Shown here one piece after another: positions 42,959-53,375 of a stretch of DNA of 64,000 bases (position 1 is its first letter; each line of letters begins with the position of its first letter). The stretch is from assembly GCF_009882985.1 (NCBI RefSeq), contig NZ_WTUZ01000010.1:1045881-1109880 (forward strand), in the 5' to 3' direction. The translations under genes and the position numbers were made by a program. The notes beneath the pieces were generated by a model that was not told where the DNA came from, made no database searches, and saw only the letters and a list, made by a program, of their open reading frames with translations. The DNA comes from Paenibacillus silvestris. Lineage in GTDB: Bacteria; Bacillota; Bacilli; Paenibacillales; NBRC-103111.

Positions 42959-44158
42959 CTACAAGGCCTCCAACAACCGCTCCCGCTCCGCCGAGCCCAT
43001 CGCCAAATGAATAAGATGCGCCATTAATTTCTTCTGCTCCAGATTTAATCTAGCGAACACCCGTGGTTCCAACTGGCACAGTTCTCGAATGACGGATTCC
43101 AGTTCGTTTTTCCTCGCAGTATCCTCAGGACCGTCCGTGAAATCCGGAAATGCTTTGGCTTCCTCAAATTCTTGAATGACATGGTCAGATAGTATTTCTA
43201 AATATGGCTTTCTTTTCTGCTTAATAAATGTATTGATTTCTTCCAGTAAAAATTGGAATGCATCGCATTTCTTGCTCCCGCCAAAAGCAGCTTCCAACTG
43301 CCCGCTTTGATCATCACTCTCAAAATCAAAATAGTCGAACAGTTTACTTTGAATGTAAACACTATGGTAAAAGGAGTCCCCTTTATTATTAAAAGTGGTC
43401 GGCTGTTTATACTTTTCTTCCAAATGAGAGTCTATGAAATATAGCTTGGAATATTCATGGTTAATCCGATCCTGCCATCGAACAAATTTAACTTGAAAAG
43501 GGGTTAGGCTGCCGGGATGAACGAGATCAAAGCACTCTTTTTCCCCAATTAGACTCGAATAATCCAGCGATTGGCCATCCAAGCGAAGATCGAAATCTTG
43601 GTCCGCGTGCAGCTCCAGAAACCAGCCAAATTCTTTGCATAGATAAGCGGACAAATTCTCAACGATGAAATCCTGCATGATATTGTGAAAAGTTACACTC
43701 GTTCCTGGCTCACCATCCGTCAATTTGAGCCTCGAAACCTCGTAAGCGTCCAGCTGATTCGCACCAATTTGAATGGTATACGTATTTTTCAGCAACCCGT
43801 CCACATAGGTTGTTTTCCATTTCGCATCTGAAGCAAAGCGATGGAAGGTTAATCGGCCGATTCCATTTTTACCATGCATGGCTGATGTCGTTCTAGTTCG
43901 CTTCTCTGGATCTATCTGCTTCTCAGACTCAAAAAATGGTGTGAACTTCCGTTCCAACTCGCGCCTATCAATGCCGTAGCCATTATCCGAGATCACGATA
44001 TGGTCAACGCCGCCGAGTACATTTAAATGAAGTTTAACGTCTACCACTGTAGCTTGCGCGTCGAAGCCGTTCCAAATATATTCGGAAATCGCCTGCAAAT
44101 AATCAAATTTACGAAGAGTTTTTTCGATCCCTTTTGAGGATATTTGTATTTTGCCCAC
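42959..44158 (-). CDS. GHKL-fold ATPase (Hsp90/MutL/MORC-like), orphan
   Basis: A 399-residue protein with a GHKL ATP-binding domain: AISEYIWNGFDAQA (N-box type), VISDNGYGID (G1) and MHGKNGIGRLTFHRF (G2), all within the first 125 residues. The remainder is a mixed domain with a long C-terminal helix. The family's longer members continue beyond this point, and the protein ends abruptly, 29 bp before a terminator, so the C-terminus may be lost. GTG 44158 follows AAGGGG by about 9 bases. The fold is common in DNA mismatch repair, MORC and some phage-defence proteins; no partner gene is adjacent. Function unknown. Confidence 0.75.
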   Translation of the reverse strand: MGKIQISSKGIEKTLRKFDYLQAISEYIWNGFDAQATVVDVKLHLNVLGGVDHIVISDNGYGIDRRELERKFTPFFESEKQIDPEKRTRTTSAMHGKNGIGRLTFHRFASDAKWKTTYVDGLLKNTYTIQIGANQLDAYEVSRLKLTDGEPGTSVTFHNIMQDFIVENLSAYLCKEFGWFLELHADQDFDLRLDGQSLDYSSLIGEKECFDLVHPGSLTPFQVKFVRWQDRINHEYSKLYFIDSHLEEKYKQPTTFNNKGDSFYHSVYIQSKLFDYFDFESDDQSGQLEAAFGGSKKCDAFQFLLEEINTFIKQKRKPYLEILSDHVIQEFEEAKAFPDFTDGPEDTARKNELESVIRELCQLEPRVFARLNLEQKKLMAHLIHLAMGSAERERLLEAL

Positions 44159-44260
44159 AACGATCAGCCCCTTCTACGAGTGAACTCTACCTTCCTCTCT
44201 ATCATATTCCAAATCTCTCATTGCTGTATGTCGATTTCTGCAACCCTTTCACCATTGATT

Positions 44261-44269
44261 TTCGACAAA
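44261..44269 (-). promoter_or_regulatory. Spo0A-box-like site between GHKL ATPase and glycosyltransferase
   Basis: On the minus strand TTTGTCGAA, a perfect match to the Spo0A box, about 105 bp upstream of the ATPase start and 125 bp upstream of the glycosyltransferase start. Confidence 0.4.
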
Positions 44270-44391
44270 ATGAGAATTTACGCCTGTAATCAAGCCCTTG
44301 CTGATTTAAAAAAGAATTAACATACGGTTAACGTTGCACAAATAATCGGATGTTACGCTAAAAGCATCTAGGAACTACAGGAGGGATTCTT

Positions 44392-45549
44392 ATGCGCCTC
44401 GCGTTGTTTACCGATACCTATGTTCCTCAAATGAATGGCGTTGCACTCACATTAGGACGTCTTACGGATCACTTGAACCGTCGTGGTGTTGAGCACCTTG
44501 TGTTCACACCGAAATGTACGGATGAAATGGCTTACTCCGAACTGATTCGCCCCGTCCCCTCCGTCCCTTTTTTCCTCTACCCCGAATGCCGGATTGCCTT
44601 GCCCAACTTTATGTCTATGCGTTCTGAGCTTGATCGCTTTCGTCCCCATCTGCTCCACATGGCAACTCCGTTTAACATCGGTTTGTGCGGTCTGCACTAC
44701 GCCCGCAAACACCGGATTTCGCACGTAGCCTCCTATCATACCCACTTTGATCGCTATTTGACCTACTACCGGATGAAAAGAGCAGTCCCCTTGTATTGGA
44801 CGTACATGAAGTGGTTTCACCAATCTTGTGACGCCACTTTCGTCCCTTCAACCGATACGATGCAGCAGTTGCATGCACAAGGCTTCGACCGCATGCTGCT
44901 GTGGTCCAGAGGTGTTGATTGCGCGCTCTACACTCCCGAGAAGCATACGAACGCTGTTCGCGAGAGATACGGAATTACAGCGCCATACCTCCTCCTCTAT
45001 GTTGGGCGAATTGCCCCTGAAAAGGATATTGACACCTTATCGGCAGTCATGCGTACTTTGCCTGATTCTCTGAAAGAACGTGTTCACTGGCTCATCGTCG
45101 GTGACGGACCACAACTTGACGAGCTGCGTGAACAAGCTCCGAATAATGTAACATTTGCCGGTTACAAGCAAGGGGAAGAACTCGCAGAAATCTATGCCTC
45201 CTCAGATCTCTTCGTCTTCCCTTCCAGTACCGAAACATTCGGCAATGTCGTCCAAGAGGCGATGGCTTCCGGACTTCCGGTTATCGCCGCAAATAGCGGA
45301 GGTGTACGGGACATGATAGTTCCTGGGCAGACGGGAACCTTATGCGAGCCTCGCCAGCCCGAATCGTTCATCCGTGCCATTGACGAATTCGTCCACGCAC
45401 CGGAACATTGGGCAGATTTCCGGCATGAAGCAAGAAGTTTTGCCCTCGGACGCTCATGGGAAGCTATCTTTGATAGATTACTCGAGGACTACGAACAGAT
45501 TATCGATGCTCGTCAGCTTGGAAGTAAACTTGGATTCTATACGGCCTAA
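44392..45549 (+). CDS. Glycosyltransferase family 4 protein (GDP-mannose-type)
   Basis: A 385-residue GT-B glycosyltransferase. The N-terminal domain starts MRLALFTDTYVPQMNGVA; the C-terminal domain has VGRIAPEKDI and FPSSTETFGNVVQEAMASGLPVIA (E-x7-E), the family 4 signature. Relatives are MgtA/PimB-like alpha-mannosyl- and glucuronosyl-type enzymes. AGGAGGG precedes the ATG by 6-7 bases. The next gene, 15 bp on, is a UDP-glucose 6-dehydrogenase, which could supply UDP-glucuronate; a glucuronosyl glycolipid is plausible but inferred. Confidence 0.88.
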   Translation: MRLALFTDTYVPQMNGVALTLGRLTDHLNRRGVEHLVFTPKCTDEMAYSELIRPVPSVPFFLYPECRIALPNFMSMRSELDRFRPHLLHMATPFNIGLCGLHYARKHRISHVASYHTHFDRYLTYYRMKRAVPLYWTYMKWFHQSCDATFVPSTDTMQQLHAQGFDRMLLWSRGVDCALYTPEKHTNAVRERYGITAPYLLLYVGRIAPEKDIDTLSAVMRTLPDSLKERVHWLIVGDGPQLDELREQAPNNVTFAGYKQGEELAEIYASSDLFVFPSSTETFGNVVQEAMASGLPVIAANSGGVRDMIVPGQTGTLCEPRQPESFIRAIDEFVHAPEHWADFRHEARSFALGRSWEAIFDRLLEDYEQIIDARQLGSKLGFYTA

Positions 45550-45563
45550 AGGAGGGGACATCC

Positions 45564-46892
45564 ATGCGATTAACATTAGTCGGAACAGGGTATGTAGGCT
45601 TGGTTGCCGCTGTCTGCTTTGCGAAGCTGGGGCACGAAGTCATTGCCGTTGACCGCGAGCCCGTCATTCGAGGGCTGAAGGAAAATAAGTTGACTGTATG
45701 GGAGCCTCAGCTGGAGCCAGAATTGGCTGATGTCTATGCGAACGGCTTATTGCGTTTCGAGACAGATATCGTTCAGGCCTCATCAGATACAGATGCTTTG
45801 ATGATTGCTGTGGGCACTCCCACACGATCAGACGGTCATACAGACCTAGGGCATATCCATGAAGTGCTGTCTCACTTGATGCAAGCCGGCACCTGTCCTC
45901 CTCTTGTCATCATCAAAAGTACAGTACCCGTAGGCACCTGCGATGAACTGGAAGCTACTTTGCTAGCGGCTGGGTTGCATACAGAGGTGGCCTTTAATCC
46001 TGAATTCCTAAGGCAAGGCAGCGCCTTCAATGACTTCATGGAACCTGACCGTATCGTATTCGGTTGTCAAACGCCCCAAGCCGAATCGCTGCTTCGCCAG
46101 TTATATGAAGGGATCGAAGCTCCCGTTCATGTTTGTGACAGACGAAGCGCTGAGCTCATTAAATACGCATCGAATGCCTTCCTTGCGATGAAAATCTCAT
46201 TCGCGAACATGATGTCCGATGTGTGTGAAGGCTATGGCGCAGATATCCGCCACGTCATGAGCGGAGTTGGCGCTGACCAGCGCATCGGTCCTGAATTCCT
46301 GTCGGCAGGTGTAGGCTATGGAGGTTCCTGTTTCTCCAAGGATCTGCAGTCTCTGCTGACGACTGGGAAGCTGATCGGCAGCCCGCTTCCCATTTTGGAA
46401 TCGGTCGCTAAGGTCAATAATCAGCGTATTCCAAGAATGATCGCTAAACTTATCTCTCTTTGGGGCAATCCCTCAGGCAAGCGCCTCTGCGTCTTAGGCA
46501 TCTCGTTCAAGCCCAATACAAATGATGTTCGCGACGCGCCATTTCTAACCTTATTAGCTCAATGTGAGCGTCACGGCATTGAGGTTCAAGCCTTCGACCC
46601 TGTCGTCAGACAAGTTGGAGCCAAATCCGTTCAGCTGATGGATTCCCCTTATGCCGCAGCGGCCCAGGCTGACGCTGTCATGATTATGACGGAATGGCCG
46701 CAGTTCGCTGAGCTCGATTGGCCTTACTTGCTTCACCTCATGCGTCGGCCCTATGTGCTTGACGGCCGGAATCTCTTGCCGAGTCCAATCATCTCACAAA
46801 TCGTGGATATTGATGGGGCCATCTATATGCCAGTTGGCAGGCCGATGGAGCGTAGTCCAATCCCCTGGGCGGGAGTCTCCTCACCGGAATAA
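45564..46892 (+). CDS. UDP-glucose 6-dehydrogenase
   Basis: A 442-residue UDP-glucose/GDP-mannose dehydrogenase. GTGYVGLVAAVCFA is the N-terminal Rossmann motif, GVGYGGSCFSKDL holds the catalytic Cys (about 255), and SFKPNTNDVRDAP the C-terminal signature. It oxidises UDP-glucose to UDP-glucuronate. AGGAGGG lies upstream. It forms a two-gene operon with the glycosyltransferase and ends at a clear terminator. TuaD-like by family; the name is not assigned because the rest of the tua operon is absent. Confidence 0.92.
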   Translation: MRLTLVGTGYVGLVAAVCFAKLGHEVIAVDREPVIRGLKENKLTVWEPQLEPELADVYANGLLRFETDIVQASSDTDALMIAVGTPTRSDGHTDLGHIHEVLSHLMQAGTCPPLVIIKSTVPVGTCDELEATLLAAGLHTEVAFNPEFLRQGSAFNDFMEPDRIVFGCQTPQAESLLRQLYEGIEAPVHVCDRRSAELIKYASNAFLAMKISFANMMSDVCEGYGADIRHVMSGVGADQRIGPEFLSAGVGYGGSCFSKDLQSLLTTGKLIGSPLPILESVAKVNNQRIPRMIAKLISLWGNPSGKRLCVLGISFKPNTNDVRDAPFLTLLAQCERHGIEVQAFDPVVRQVGAKSVQLMDSPYAAAAQADAVMIMTEWPQFAELDWPYLLHLMRRPYVLDGRNLLPSPIISQIVDIDGAIYMPVGRPMERSPIPWAGVSSPE

Positions 46893-46895
46893 AAT

Positions 46896-46929
46896 AAACC
46901 CCAGTCCGCTATACAAGGACTGGGGTTTT
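46896..46929 (+). terminator. Terminator after the UDP-glucose dehydrogenase gene
   Basis: AAACCCCAGTCC / GGACTGGGGTTTT with loop GCTATACAA, directly after the stop at 46892. It also works for the convergent MgtC gene. Confidence 0.9.
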
Positions 46930-46945
46930 GATTTTTACCACGAAG

Positions 46946-47626
46946 TTATCTACTCTCCACTTCCACAAAAGTAACATGTTCAACAGACTTCAGCGAAGCA
47001 TAGAGGTCCGTTACTTGCACTTTTTCATACGTTAACAACTTCAACTCCATCTGACTAGAGCTGCCTTCTACATCCTTCACTTTCACGCGATCAATCTGAA
47101 TGTTTAGTTCCTTCAACCTTTTGAAAATCTGGTTAGGATCCTGGCTTTCATGACAAATGATTCTCACTTCCAGATATCTTTGCTTGAGTGAGCGCGGGCC
47201 GATCCATTTAATGATGACAGGAAACAAATTGACGGAAAAAATAATAAAAATGACGGCTACAAAGGCCTGCAAATAATACCCAGCACCCGTTGCAATCCCG
47301 AGCGCTGATGCGGACCACACCATAGACGCTGTCGTTAAACCGGAAATTTCATCATTGTTTTTTCTTAAAATGACGCCTGCGCCTAAGAAACCGACGCCGC
47401 TGATGATTTGCGCAGCAAGCCGCATTGGGTCCATGTTGGTATGACCTGGAATGGAGAAACGGCTTACGGATTCGATCGAAACCATTGTAATTAAGCAGCT
47501 GGCAACAGAAATAACCATGTTTGTTTTCATGCCTACTGGCTTATGTTTCAGCTGACGATCAATTCCGATTAACATTCCAAGAAATAAAGCAATACCTAAC
47601 TTGATAACAAAGGGAGATATCAACAC
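46946..47626 (-). CDS. MgtC/SapB family membrane protein
   Basis: A 226-residue MgtC-type membrane protein. The N-terminal half has about five membrane segments and the family signatures GMLIGIDRQLKHKPVGMKTNM and GVGFLGAGVILR; the C-terminal domain is ACT-like and soluble. GTG 47626 (site AGGAG 7 bases upstream) is preferred to an ATG upstream of the site. Some family members help with low-magnesium growth; its role here is unknown. Confidence 0.88.
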   Translation of the reverse strand: MLISPFVIKLGIALFLGMLIGIDRQLKHKPVGMKTNMVISVASCLITMVSIESVSRFSIPGHTNMDPMRLAAQIISGVGFLGAGVILRKNNDEISGLTTASMVWSASALGIATGAGYYLQAFVAVIFIIFSVNLFPVIIKWIGPRSLKQRYLEVRIICHESQDPNQIFKRLKELNIQIDRVKVKDVEGSSSQMELKLLTYEKVQVTDLYASLKSVEHVTFVEVESR

Positions 47627-47671
47627 TGTGTTTCTCCTCTCAACTTGCATCTGACTACAACGCGGGACTTG

Positions 47672-48805
47672 CTATACGGATACGGAAAGACCGTTTAGTA
47701 CGTCATCAATCTCAACATAGGGATAACCTTGGGCTTCAGCAACAGCTTTATAAGTGACTTTGCCTTCAATTGTATTAAAACCTTTTGCCAAATCTTGATG
47801 CTGCAGCCCAGCTTCACGATAGCCCTTATTGGCAATTTGCAAACCATAACCTACCGTGACGTTCGTCAAGGCAATTGTGGATGTCTGCGCGACTGCGCCA
47901 GGCATATTAGCAACCGCATAATGCACAACACCGTGCTTCACATAGGTCGGATCACTGTGTGTTGTAATACGGTCGATAGTCTCAATCGAGCCGCCTTGAT
48001 CGATGGCTACGTCCACAATGACGGAACCAGGTTTCATCGTTTTGACAACAGCTTCTGACACTAGTCGTGGTGCACGGCTGCCCGGAATCAACACGGCGCC
48101 GATCAGCAGATCCGCTTTCTTGACAGCATCGGCAATATTGCTTCCATGCGACATTAACGTGCGCAGACGTCCTTGGAATTGGTCATCCAATTGGCGCAAT
48201 CGCTCTGGATTTACATCAAGAAGCGTCACACTCGCTCCAAGCCCAACGGCCATTTTGGCCGCTTGCGTCCCCACCACACCTCCGCCGATGATTACGACTT
48301 CAGCTGGCGCTACGCCTGGAACTCCACCAAGAAGAATGCCTTTTCCACCTTTGGACTTTTCCAAGAATTGTGCGCCAATTTGAATAGACATTCTGCCAGC
48401 AACTTCACTCATCGGTGTCAGAAGCGGTAGAGATCCGTTATTTAGTTGAATGGTTTCATAAGCAATTGCAATGACTTTCTTGTCCGTTAACGCCCGGGTC
48501 AACTCGGATTCTGCCGCAAGATGCAGATACGTGAACAGAATTAAGCCTTCCCGGAAATACCCATATTCCTCAGCAAGCGGTTCTTTTACTTTAAGCACCA
48601 TCTCAGCCGACCAAGCATCCTTGGCTGTAGGCACGATTCTCGCTCCCACTGCCAAATAATCCTCATCCTCGAAGCCGCTCCCCAAACCAGCACTAGCTTC
48701 AATCCAAACCTCATGCCCATAATGTCTAAAAGAGGCTACGCCCGCAGGCGTAATGCCAACACGATTTTCATTGTTTTTAATTTCTTTTGGCACACCAATA
48801 ATCAT
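47672..48805 (-). CDS. ald: Alanine dehydrogenase
   Basis: A 377-residue L-alanine dehydrogenase that converts alanine to pyruvate, ammonia and NADH. N-terminal [20 protein letters not shown] is nearly identical in pattern to the bacillary enzyme; [21 protein letters not shown] is the NAD site. ATG 48805 is chosen by family; ATG 48811 is possible. It starts 19 bp after phnW and no terminator separates them, so it is probably the last gene of the phosphonate operon. PhnW consumes pyruvate and makes alanine; Ald would return it. Confidence 0.93.
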   Translation of the reverse strand: MIIGVPKEIKNNENRVGITPAGVASFRHYGHEVWIEASAGLGSGFEDEDYLAVGARIVPTAKDAWSAEMVLKVKEPLAEEYGYFREGLILFTYLHLAAESELTRALTDKKVIAIAYETIQLNNGSLPLLTPMSEVAGRMSIQIGAQFLEKSKGGKGILLGGVPGVAPAEVVIIGGGVVGTQAAKMAVGLGASVTLLDVNPERLRQLDDQFQGRLRTLMSHGSNIADAVKKADLLIGAVLIPGSRAPRLVSEAVVKTMKPGSVIVDVAIDQGGSIETIDRITTHSDPTYVKHGVVHYAVANMPGAVAQTSTIALTNVTVGYGLQIANKGYREAGLQHQDLAKGFNTIEGKVTYKAVAEAQGYPYVEIDDVLNGLSVSV

Positions 48806-48824
48806 GCTCATGCATCTCCTTCGC

Positions 48825-49940
48825 CTATTTCCAGAATTGTTCTTGCTGTATAGCATCCACAAGACGAATCATATCTGCTGCTTCCACTTCACCAATGTTG
48901 CCAATTCGGAATGTGTTGGCATTCGTAATTTTACCCGGATAAATCACAAAACCTCTAAGCTTCAATTTCTCATATAAAGTTTGGAACTGGAACGCTTCAC
49001 TTTCTGGATATAGGAAGGAAGTAATGATCGGCGACTGCAACGCATCTGGCAGTAATGTCTCAAATCCGAGTACCTTCATCCCCTTGACGAGAGCTCGTTG
49101 ACTTGTCTTGTATCGATTGTATCTGGCGATAACTCCGCCTTCGTCTGACAACTCTTTGAGCGCCTCATAGAAAGCACGAACGACATGAGTTGGTGATGTA
49201 AAGCGCCATTTACCATTGTAATTCTCCATTTTATCCCACTGATCAAACAAATCGAGGGAATGAGAACGCGCCCATCCGGCACACTTTTTCATTTCATCAA
49301 TCTTGGCGATAATAAAACCGAATCCGGGAACACCCTGTATGCACTTGTTAGCGCTGCTGATCAAGAAATCAATCTGTAGGTCTGCGATATCCATCGGAAT
49401 TCCGCCAAAAGAACTCATCGCATCTACGATATACGTTTTGTTATATTTTTTAGCTAAATAGCCTACGGCTTCTATCGGGTTCAACATCCCCGTCGTCGTC
49501 TCACAATGAACAACGGCTACATGCGTAATATCCGATTCTTTGCGCAGCGTATATTCCAATAAATCCAAATCCGGAGGTTGAATCTCACCGCTATCCAAGA
49601 CAATGAGCGAAATGTTCAGCATTTTTGCCATTTGAGCCATCCGTTGACCATAAGCACCATTCGCCATAACTAGTATTTTGCCATCCCGTGGAATAACGCT
49701 TCCGATGACCGATTCTACACAAAATGAGCCGCTGCCTTGCATAAGCACGGAAGTATAAAGCGAAGACTCCTTGGTCGCTAATTGCACAAGTTTAGCGCGA
49801 ATATCCTGCACAATTCGATTGTAATCATCATCCCACGTACACCAGTCTTTCAGCATGGCCGCTTTTACCCTTTTGCTAGTCGATAGGGGGCCAGGCGTCA
49901 AAAGCAAATACGGGTTATTTTCAATCAAATCAATATTCAA
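48825..49940 (-). CDS. phnW: 2-aminoethylphosphonate--pyruvate transaminase
   Basis: A 371-residue class V PLP aminotransferase that converts 2-aminoethylphosphonate and pyruvate to phosphonoacetaldehyde and alanine. [44 protein letters not shown] and [15 protein letters not shown] (PLP Lys) are seen. TTG 49940 is favoured because AAGGAGG ends 9 bases before it; ATG 49967, which abuts the phnX stop, is possible. Next to phnX and ald. Confidence 0.93.
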   Translation of the reverse strand: MNIDLIENNPYLLLTPGPLSTSKRVKAAMLKDWCTWDDDYNRIVQDIRAKLVQLATKESSLYTSVLMQGSGSFCVESVIGSVIPRDGKILVMANGAYGQRMAQMAKMLNISLIVLDSGEIQPPDLDLLEYTLRKESDITHVAVVHCETTTGMLNPIEAVGYLAKKYNKTYIVDAMSSFGGIPMDIADLQIDFLISSANKCIQGVPGFGFIIAKIDEMKKCAGWARSHSLDLFDQWDKMENYNGKWRFTSPTHVVRAFYEALKELSDEGGVIARYNRYKTSQRALVKGMKVLGFETLLPDALQSPIITSFLYPESEAFQFQTLYEKLKLRGFVIYPGKITNANTFRIGNIGEVEAADMIRLVDAIQQEQFWK

Positions 49941-49967
49941 TGTAGAAACCTCCTTAGGATTATTCAT

Positions 49968-50786
49968 CTATTGACCACCTTTTGCCAAACGAGCGTTAAT
50001 ATCATCAATCACTTTCACCAAGTCGCCGATCGTCGGGATCACGTAATCAGCCCCGGCTTGACGGAAACGTTCTTCAACAACTGCCATTTTTGCTGCCAAT
50101 TCCGCAGCTGGCAGTGTACGGACTTCCTCCTCGGTAAGACCGAGCTCGCTTCCTCCTTTTACAACCCCTACGCTCCATGCGCCTGCATGAACACCTTCTT
50201 GAATATCACTGACCGTATCGCCTACTTTGACAATGGCCTGGAACGGATAAACGCCTAGATTCACGGCATTCGCGTAACACATCCACGGGTAAGGCCGCCC
50301 AGCTTTTACTTCGGAAGGAGTAACCAATGAATCCGGTTCATACCCTTTCAATTTGGCTTCTCGGCTCACAACTTCCATCATTTCCGCCGTATATCCGGTC
50401 GTTGAACCAATTTTCAGTCCTCTAGCTCGCAGTTCCTTCACAAGGTCTAGAGCGCCAGGGATCAGATCCGTATAATTCGGTAAAATTTCAAAAAGCAAAG
50501 GTTCGAAATCCGCATATAGATCATCCACATCTGCATTGGTAGGCAACGCCCCGAATTTCTCTTTCCATAGCTGAGCGATTCTTGGAATGGCGCATAACGT
50601 GTGAATATGATCCCATTTCAAAAGTCCCATCGGACCTCGTGCTTCTTCCGCTGTAATGGCAATGCCCCGTTTCTCAAATATCCGCAGGAATACGTCTAGA
50701 GGTGCAAAACATCCATAATCAACCATCGTACCTGCCCAATCAAAAATAACAGCTTGAATCTGACCTTCATAATTTCTCGACATCAT
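49968..50786 (-). CDS. phnX: Phosphonoacetaldehyde hydrolase
   Basis: A 272-residue HAD-family phosphonatase that cleaves phosphonoacetaldehyde to acetaldehyde and phosphate. The nucleophile is in FDWAGTMVDYG and the Schiff-base Lys in PMGLLKWDHI. GDTVSDIQEG is the metal-binding motif. ATG 50786 follows AGAGGG by 6 bases. Length and gene pairing with phnW fit PhnX well. Confidence 0.94.
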   Translation of the reverse strand: MMSRNYEGQIQAVIFDWAGTMVDYGCFAPLDVFLRIFEKRGIAITAEEARGPMGLLKWDHIHTLCAIPRIAQLWKEKFGALPTNADVDDLYADFEPLLFEILPNYTDLIPGALDLVKELRARGLKIGSTTGYTAEMMEVVSREAKLKGYEPDSLVTPSEVKAGRPYPWMCYANAVNLGVYPFQAIVKVGDTVSDIQEGVHAGAWSVGVVKGGSELGLTEEEVRTLPAAELAAKMAVVEERFRQAGADYVIPTIGDLVKVIDDINARLAKGGQ

Positions 50787-50817
50787 TACCATCCCTCTCT
50801 TAGTTAGCAAATCTATA

Positions 50818-51603
50818 TCATTCTGACGTGATCCACTCTACATGCATTTGTTCTAGTTCAGCTTCCCAGTCTTCCGGTGCAGGAACATTGCTGACGATAA
50901 CATCGATATCCCGGAAGTCCGCCATTTTATAGAATTGCACCATGCCTATTTTGGTGTGATCGGAGACCACAAGGTTCATCTTGGCATGTTCCATCATCTT
51001 CTTCGCTAATTGACCTCGCTTTTCATCAAAAGACGTGATCCCTTTGTCAATCATCATCCCATCAATGGAGATAAACGCTTTGTCTGCATAAAAATGTTCC
51101 ACCATTTTCTCCGCTAACGAGCCGACAACCCTGGATTGCAGCGAGCTTACTTTGCCACCAATGAAAAATATTTCCCCGGCGTACAGCTCTCTGTTCTTAT
51201 ACTCAATGAGCGAATGAAGCGCTGGAATGGAGTTTGTTAATATTGTGAGATTCTCCTTATTAAGCAAATGTTCAATGATCTGCAGCGTCGTCGAGCCATC
51301 ATCGATAAAAATCACTTCATTATCCTGAACAAGGGCTGCAGCCGCTTTGCCGATTTTGCGTTTTTCCTGGGCGTTGAGTACTTTTCTGTTCAAATGGGAG
51401 GGCTCTTCTCGGGATCGATTCACTTTCACCGCTCCGCCGTAGACCCGCTTCAACTTGTTAGACTCTTCAAGATCCTCCAAATACCTGCGCACGGTTTCCG
51501 AAGAAACCTGGAGCACCTCGACAAGCTCATTGGTAATAACTTTGCCTTCGGAATTGATCTGATTAAGGATATACTCCTTGCGTTCTTCCCCGATCAGTGA
51601 CAC
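50818..51603 (-). CDS. DeoR family transcriptional regulator of the phosphonate operon
   Basis: A 261-residue DeoR/GlpR-type repressor. The N-terminal HTH runs ITNELVEVLQVSSETVRRYLEDLEESNKLKRVYGGAV, and the C-terminal sugar-phosphate-binding domain has IDDGSTTLQIIEHLL (about 95). GTG 51603 follows AAGGAGG by 9 bases. It sits between the transporter genes and phnX. Salmonella uses a GntR-type PhnR instead. A 10-bp phased repeat at the promoter is a candidate binding site. Confidence 0.9.
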   Translation of the reverse strand: MSLIGEERKEYILNQINSEGKVITNELVEVLQVSSETVRRYLEDLEESNKLKRVYGGAVKVNRSREEPSHLNRKVLNAQEKRKIGKAAAALVQDNEVIFIDDGSTTLQIIEHLLNKENLTILTNSIPALHSLIEYKNRELYAGEIFFIGGKVSSLQSRVVGSLAEKMVEHFYADKAFISIDGMMIDKGITSFDEKRGQLAKKMMEHAKMNLVVSDHTKIGMVQFYKMADFRDIDVIVSNVPAPEDWEAELEQMHVEWITSE

Positions 51604-51650
51604 GAACGTTAACCTCCTTACACAACTGCCTGATTGTTGATTTGTAGCGG

Positions 51651-53375
51651 TTACTTCCTAATCTGCCAAGCCTCTGTTTTCTTTCTTACTTTTTTGGAAA
51701 GCAGGGTGTATAGCAGTCTTACGATAATATTCGTAATTACGATGAGCACCGCCATAGCTGCCGCCGCCGCCACATCCCCAGCATCCTCCATATTCACAAG
51801 CGCCACTGCCGCTAAGTTCAAATCCGCAGATCGCAGAAACACAACGGCCGAAACCGTAACCATCGAGTTGACAAAGAGGTACATGGCAATTTCAATAATC
51901 GCCGGCAAACACATAGGGACCGTTACTCTCATCAGTGTTTTGTAGAAGGGAACGCGCATCGATTCGGAAACGAGCTCAAATTCTTTGTCCAGCTTCTTCA
52001 GGGCTGTCGTTGCTGTGATGAATGGCACGCCATAGAAATGGGTGATATTGGCAAGTACAAGGATAATCATAGATCCATAAATCCAGTTCATGGGATTGTT
52101 CGGATTATTAAAGAAGAAAATGTAAGCCAAACCAATAACCATCCCAGGCAGCGCTAGCGGTAGTACAGACAGAAAATAGCCAATCTGCCTAAGTCCGTTC
52201 AAATGACGCGATTTCTCAATCAAATAGGCAAATAGGAACGTGACGATTGTCCCGACGATTGCTGTAAGAAACGATACCTGCAAACTGGTCCAGAACGGAT
52301 CGAGTCCTGAGCCTGCGACATGAGAGAAATCATAATGTTTGAAGCTAAAATTTAAGTTATAAGGCCAAACTTTAATCAATGAAGCACAGGCAATCGTAAT
52401 TATTGGAATGAGAATTAGAATAGCCATGATGACACCAAACAGTTGGTAGATGATATCTCGAACTTTCCCTCCAGCAATTCGATAAGGAGTCGATTTGGAA
52501 GAAAGCATGGAACGTTGTTTTCTTTCTACTAATCGGTCTACTACAAAAGCGATAATCGCCGGAATCGTTAACAAAATACCAACTGTAGCGCCCATTGACA
52601 TATTTTGCTGACCAATAACTTGCTTATAAATATCAGTAGCTAATACGTTGAATTTACCGCCAATTGCTTGTGGCGCCCCGAAATCCGTAAAGCACGCCGT
52701 GAAACAAACGAAGATGGCACTGATTAATCCATACTTGACCGAAGGCAAAGTAACCGTCAGGAACGTTCTCACCTTGCCTGCACCGAGTGTCTCCGCAGCT
52801 TCATACAACCGCTGATCGGTGATCGACAATGCCGTAATGAAAATGAGAAAGGCTTGCGGGAACAAATAAATGACTTCGGAAATGACAATGCCTACGGGGC
52901 CGTAGATCGGGATATGAATGCCGCTCGGCAATAATCCGAAGATACCCGTTGTCACAATGCCTTGATTACCAAAAAGATACGTTAAGGCAATTCCATGCAT
53001 CATGGTCGGTTCAAAAAGCGGCAGCATAGCGACATAATGCAAGAACGCTTTACCTCGAATGGCCGTCCGGCTAATCCCATACGCATATACGAAGGCCAAG
53101 GTGGCGGCAATCCCGGTAGAAAGCAATGAAACCCATATCGTATTCCACAAGGATTGCGCCAAAGATGGCGTCGTAAAATAGTTGATAAAATTCTGAATCC
53201 CGATGAACTCTGCCTTCGAATTAAAAAAAGCTTTACTGAACAATAAACAGAGCGGCACTAATATCGTAAAGGTCAAAGTGATAACAAGTATGACAATCAG
53301 GAAATTTTGTAAATTGAGGAGCTCCCCCCAGTTTCGTCGAACAGGCGGTGTCAAGGCAGCGCTTCGCTTCTCCAT
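51651..53375 (-). CDS. 2-Aminoethylphosphonate ABC transporter permease (fused two-domain)
   Basis: A 574-residue permease with two copies of the ABC transmembrane module, each ending in an EAA-type loop (EAAETLGAGKVRTFLTVTLP and VSESMRVPFYKTLMRVTVPM). About 12 membrane segments. In enterobacteria these are separate proteins PhnU and PhnV; here they are one polypeptide, as in ferric-ion permeases. The start overlaps the ATPase stop (TGATG), implying translational coupling. Imports 2-aminoethylphosphonate together with the ATPase and binding protein. Confidence 0.85.
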   Translation of the reverse strand: MEKRSAALTPPVRRNWGELLNLQNFLIVILVITLTFTILVPLCLLFSKAFFNSKAEFIGIQNFINYFTTPSLAQSLWNTIWVSLLSTGIAATLAFVYAYGISRTAIRGKAFLHYVAMLPLFEPTMMHGIALTYLFGNQGIVTTGIFGLLPSGIHIPIYGPVGIVISEVIYLFPQAFLIFITALSITDQRLYEAAETLGAGKVRTFLTVTLPSVKYGLISAIFVCFTACFTDFGAPQAIGGKFNVLATDIYKQVIGQQNMSMGATVGILLTIPAIIAFVVDRLVERKQRSMLSSKSTPYRIAGGKVRDIIYQLFGVIMAILILIPIITIACASLIKVWPYNLNFSFKHYDFSHVAGSGLDPFWTSLQVSFLTAIVGTIVTFLFAYLIEKSRHLNGLRQIGYFLSVLPLALPGMVIGLAYIFFFNNPNNPMNWIYGSMIILVLANITHFYGVPFITATTALKKLDKEFELVSESMRVPFYKTLMRVTVPMCLPAIIEIAMYLFVNSMVTVSAVVFLRSADLNLAAVALVNMEDAGDVAAAAAMAVLIVITNIIVRLLYTLLSKKVRKKTEAWQIRK

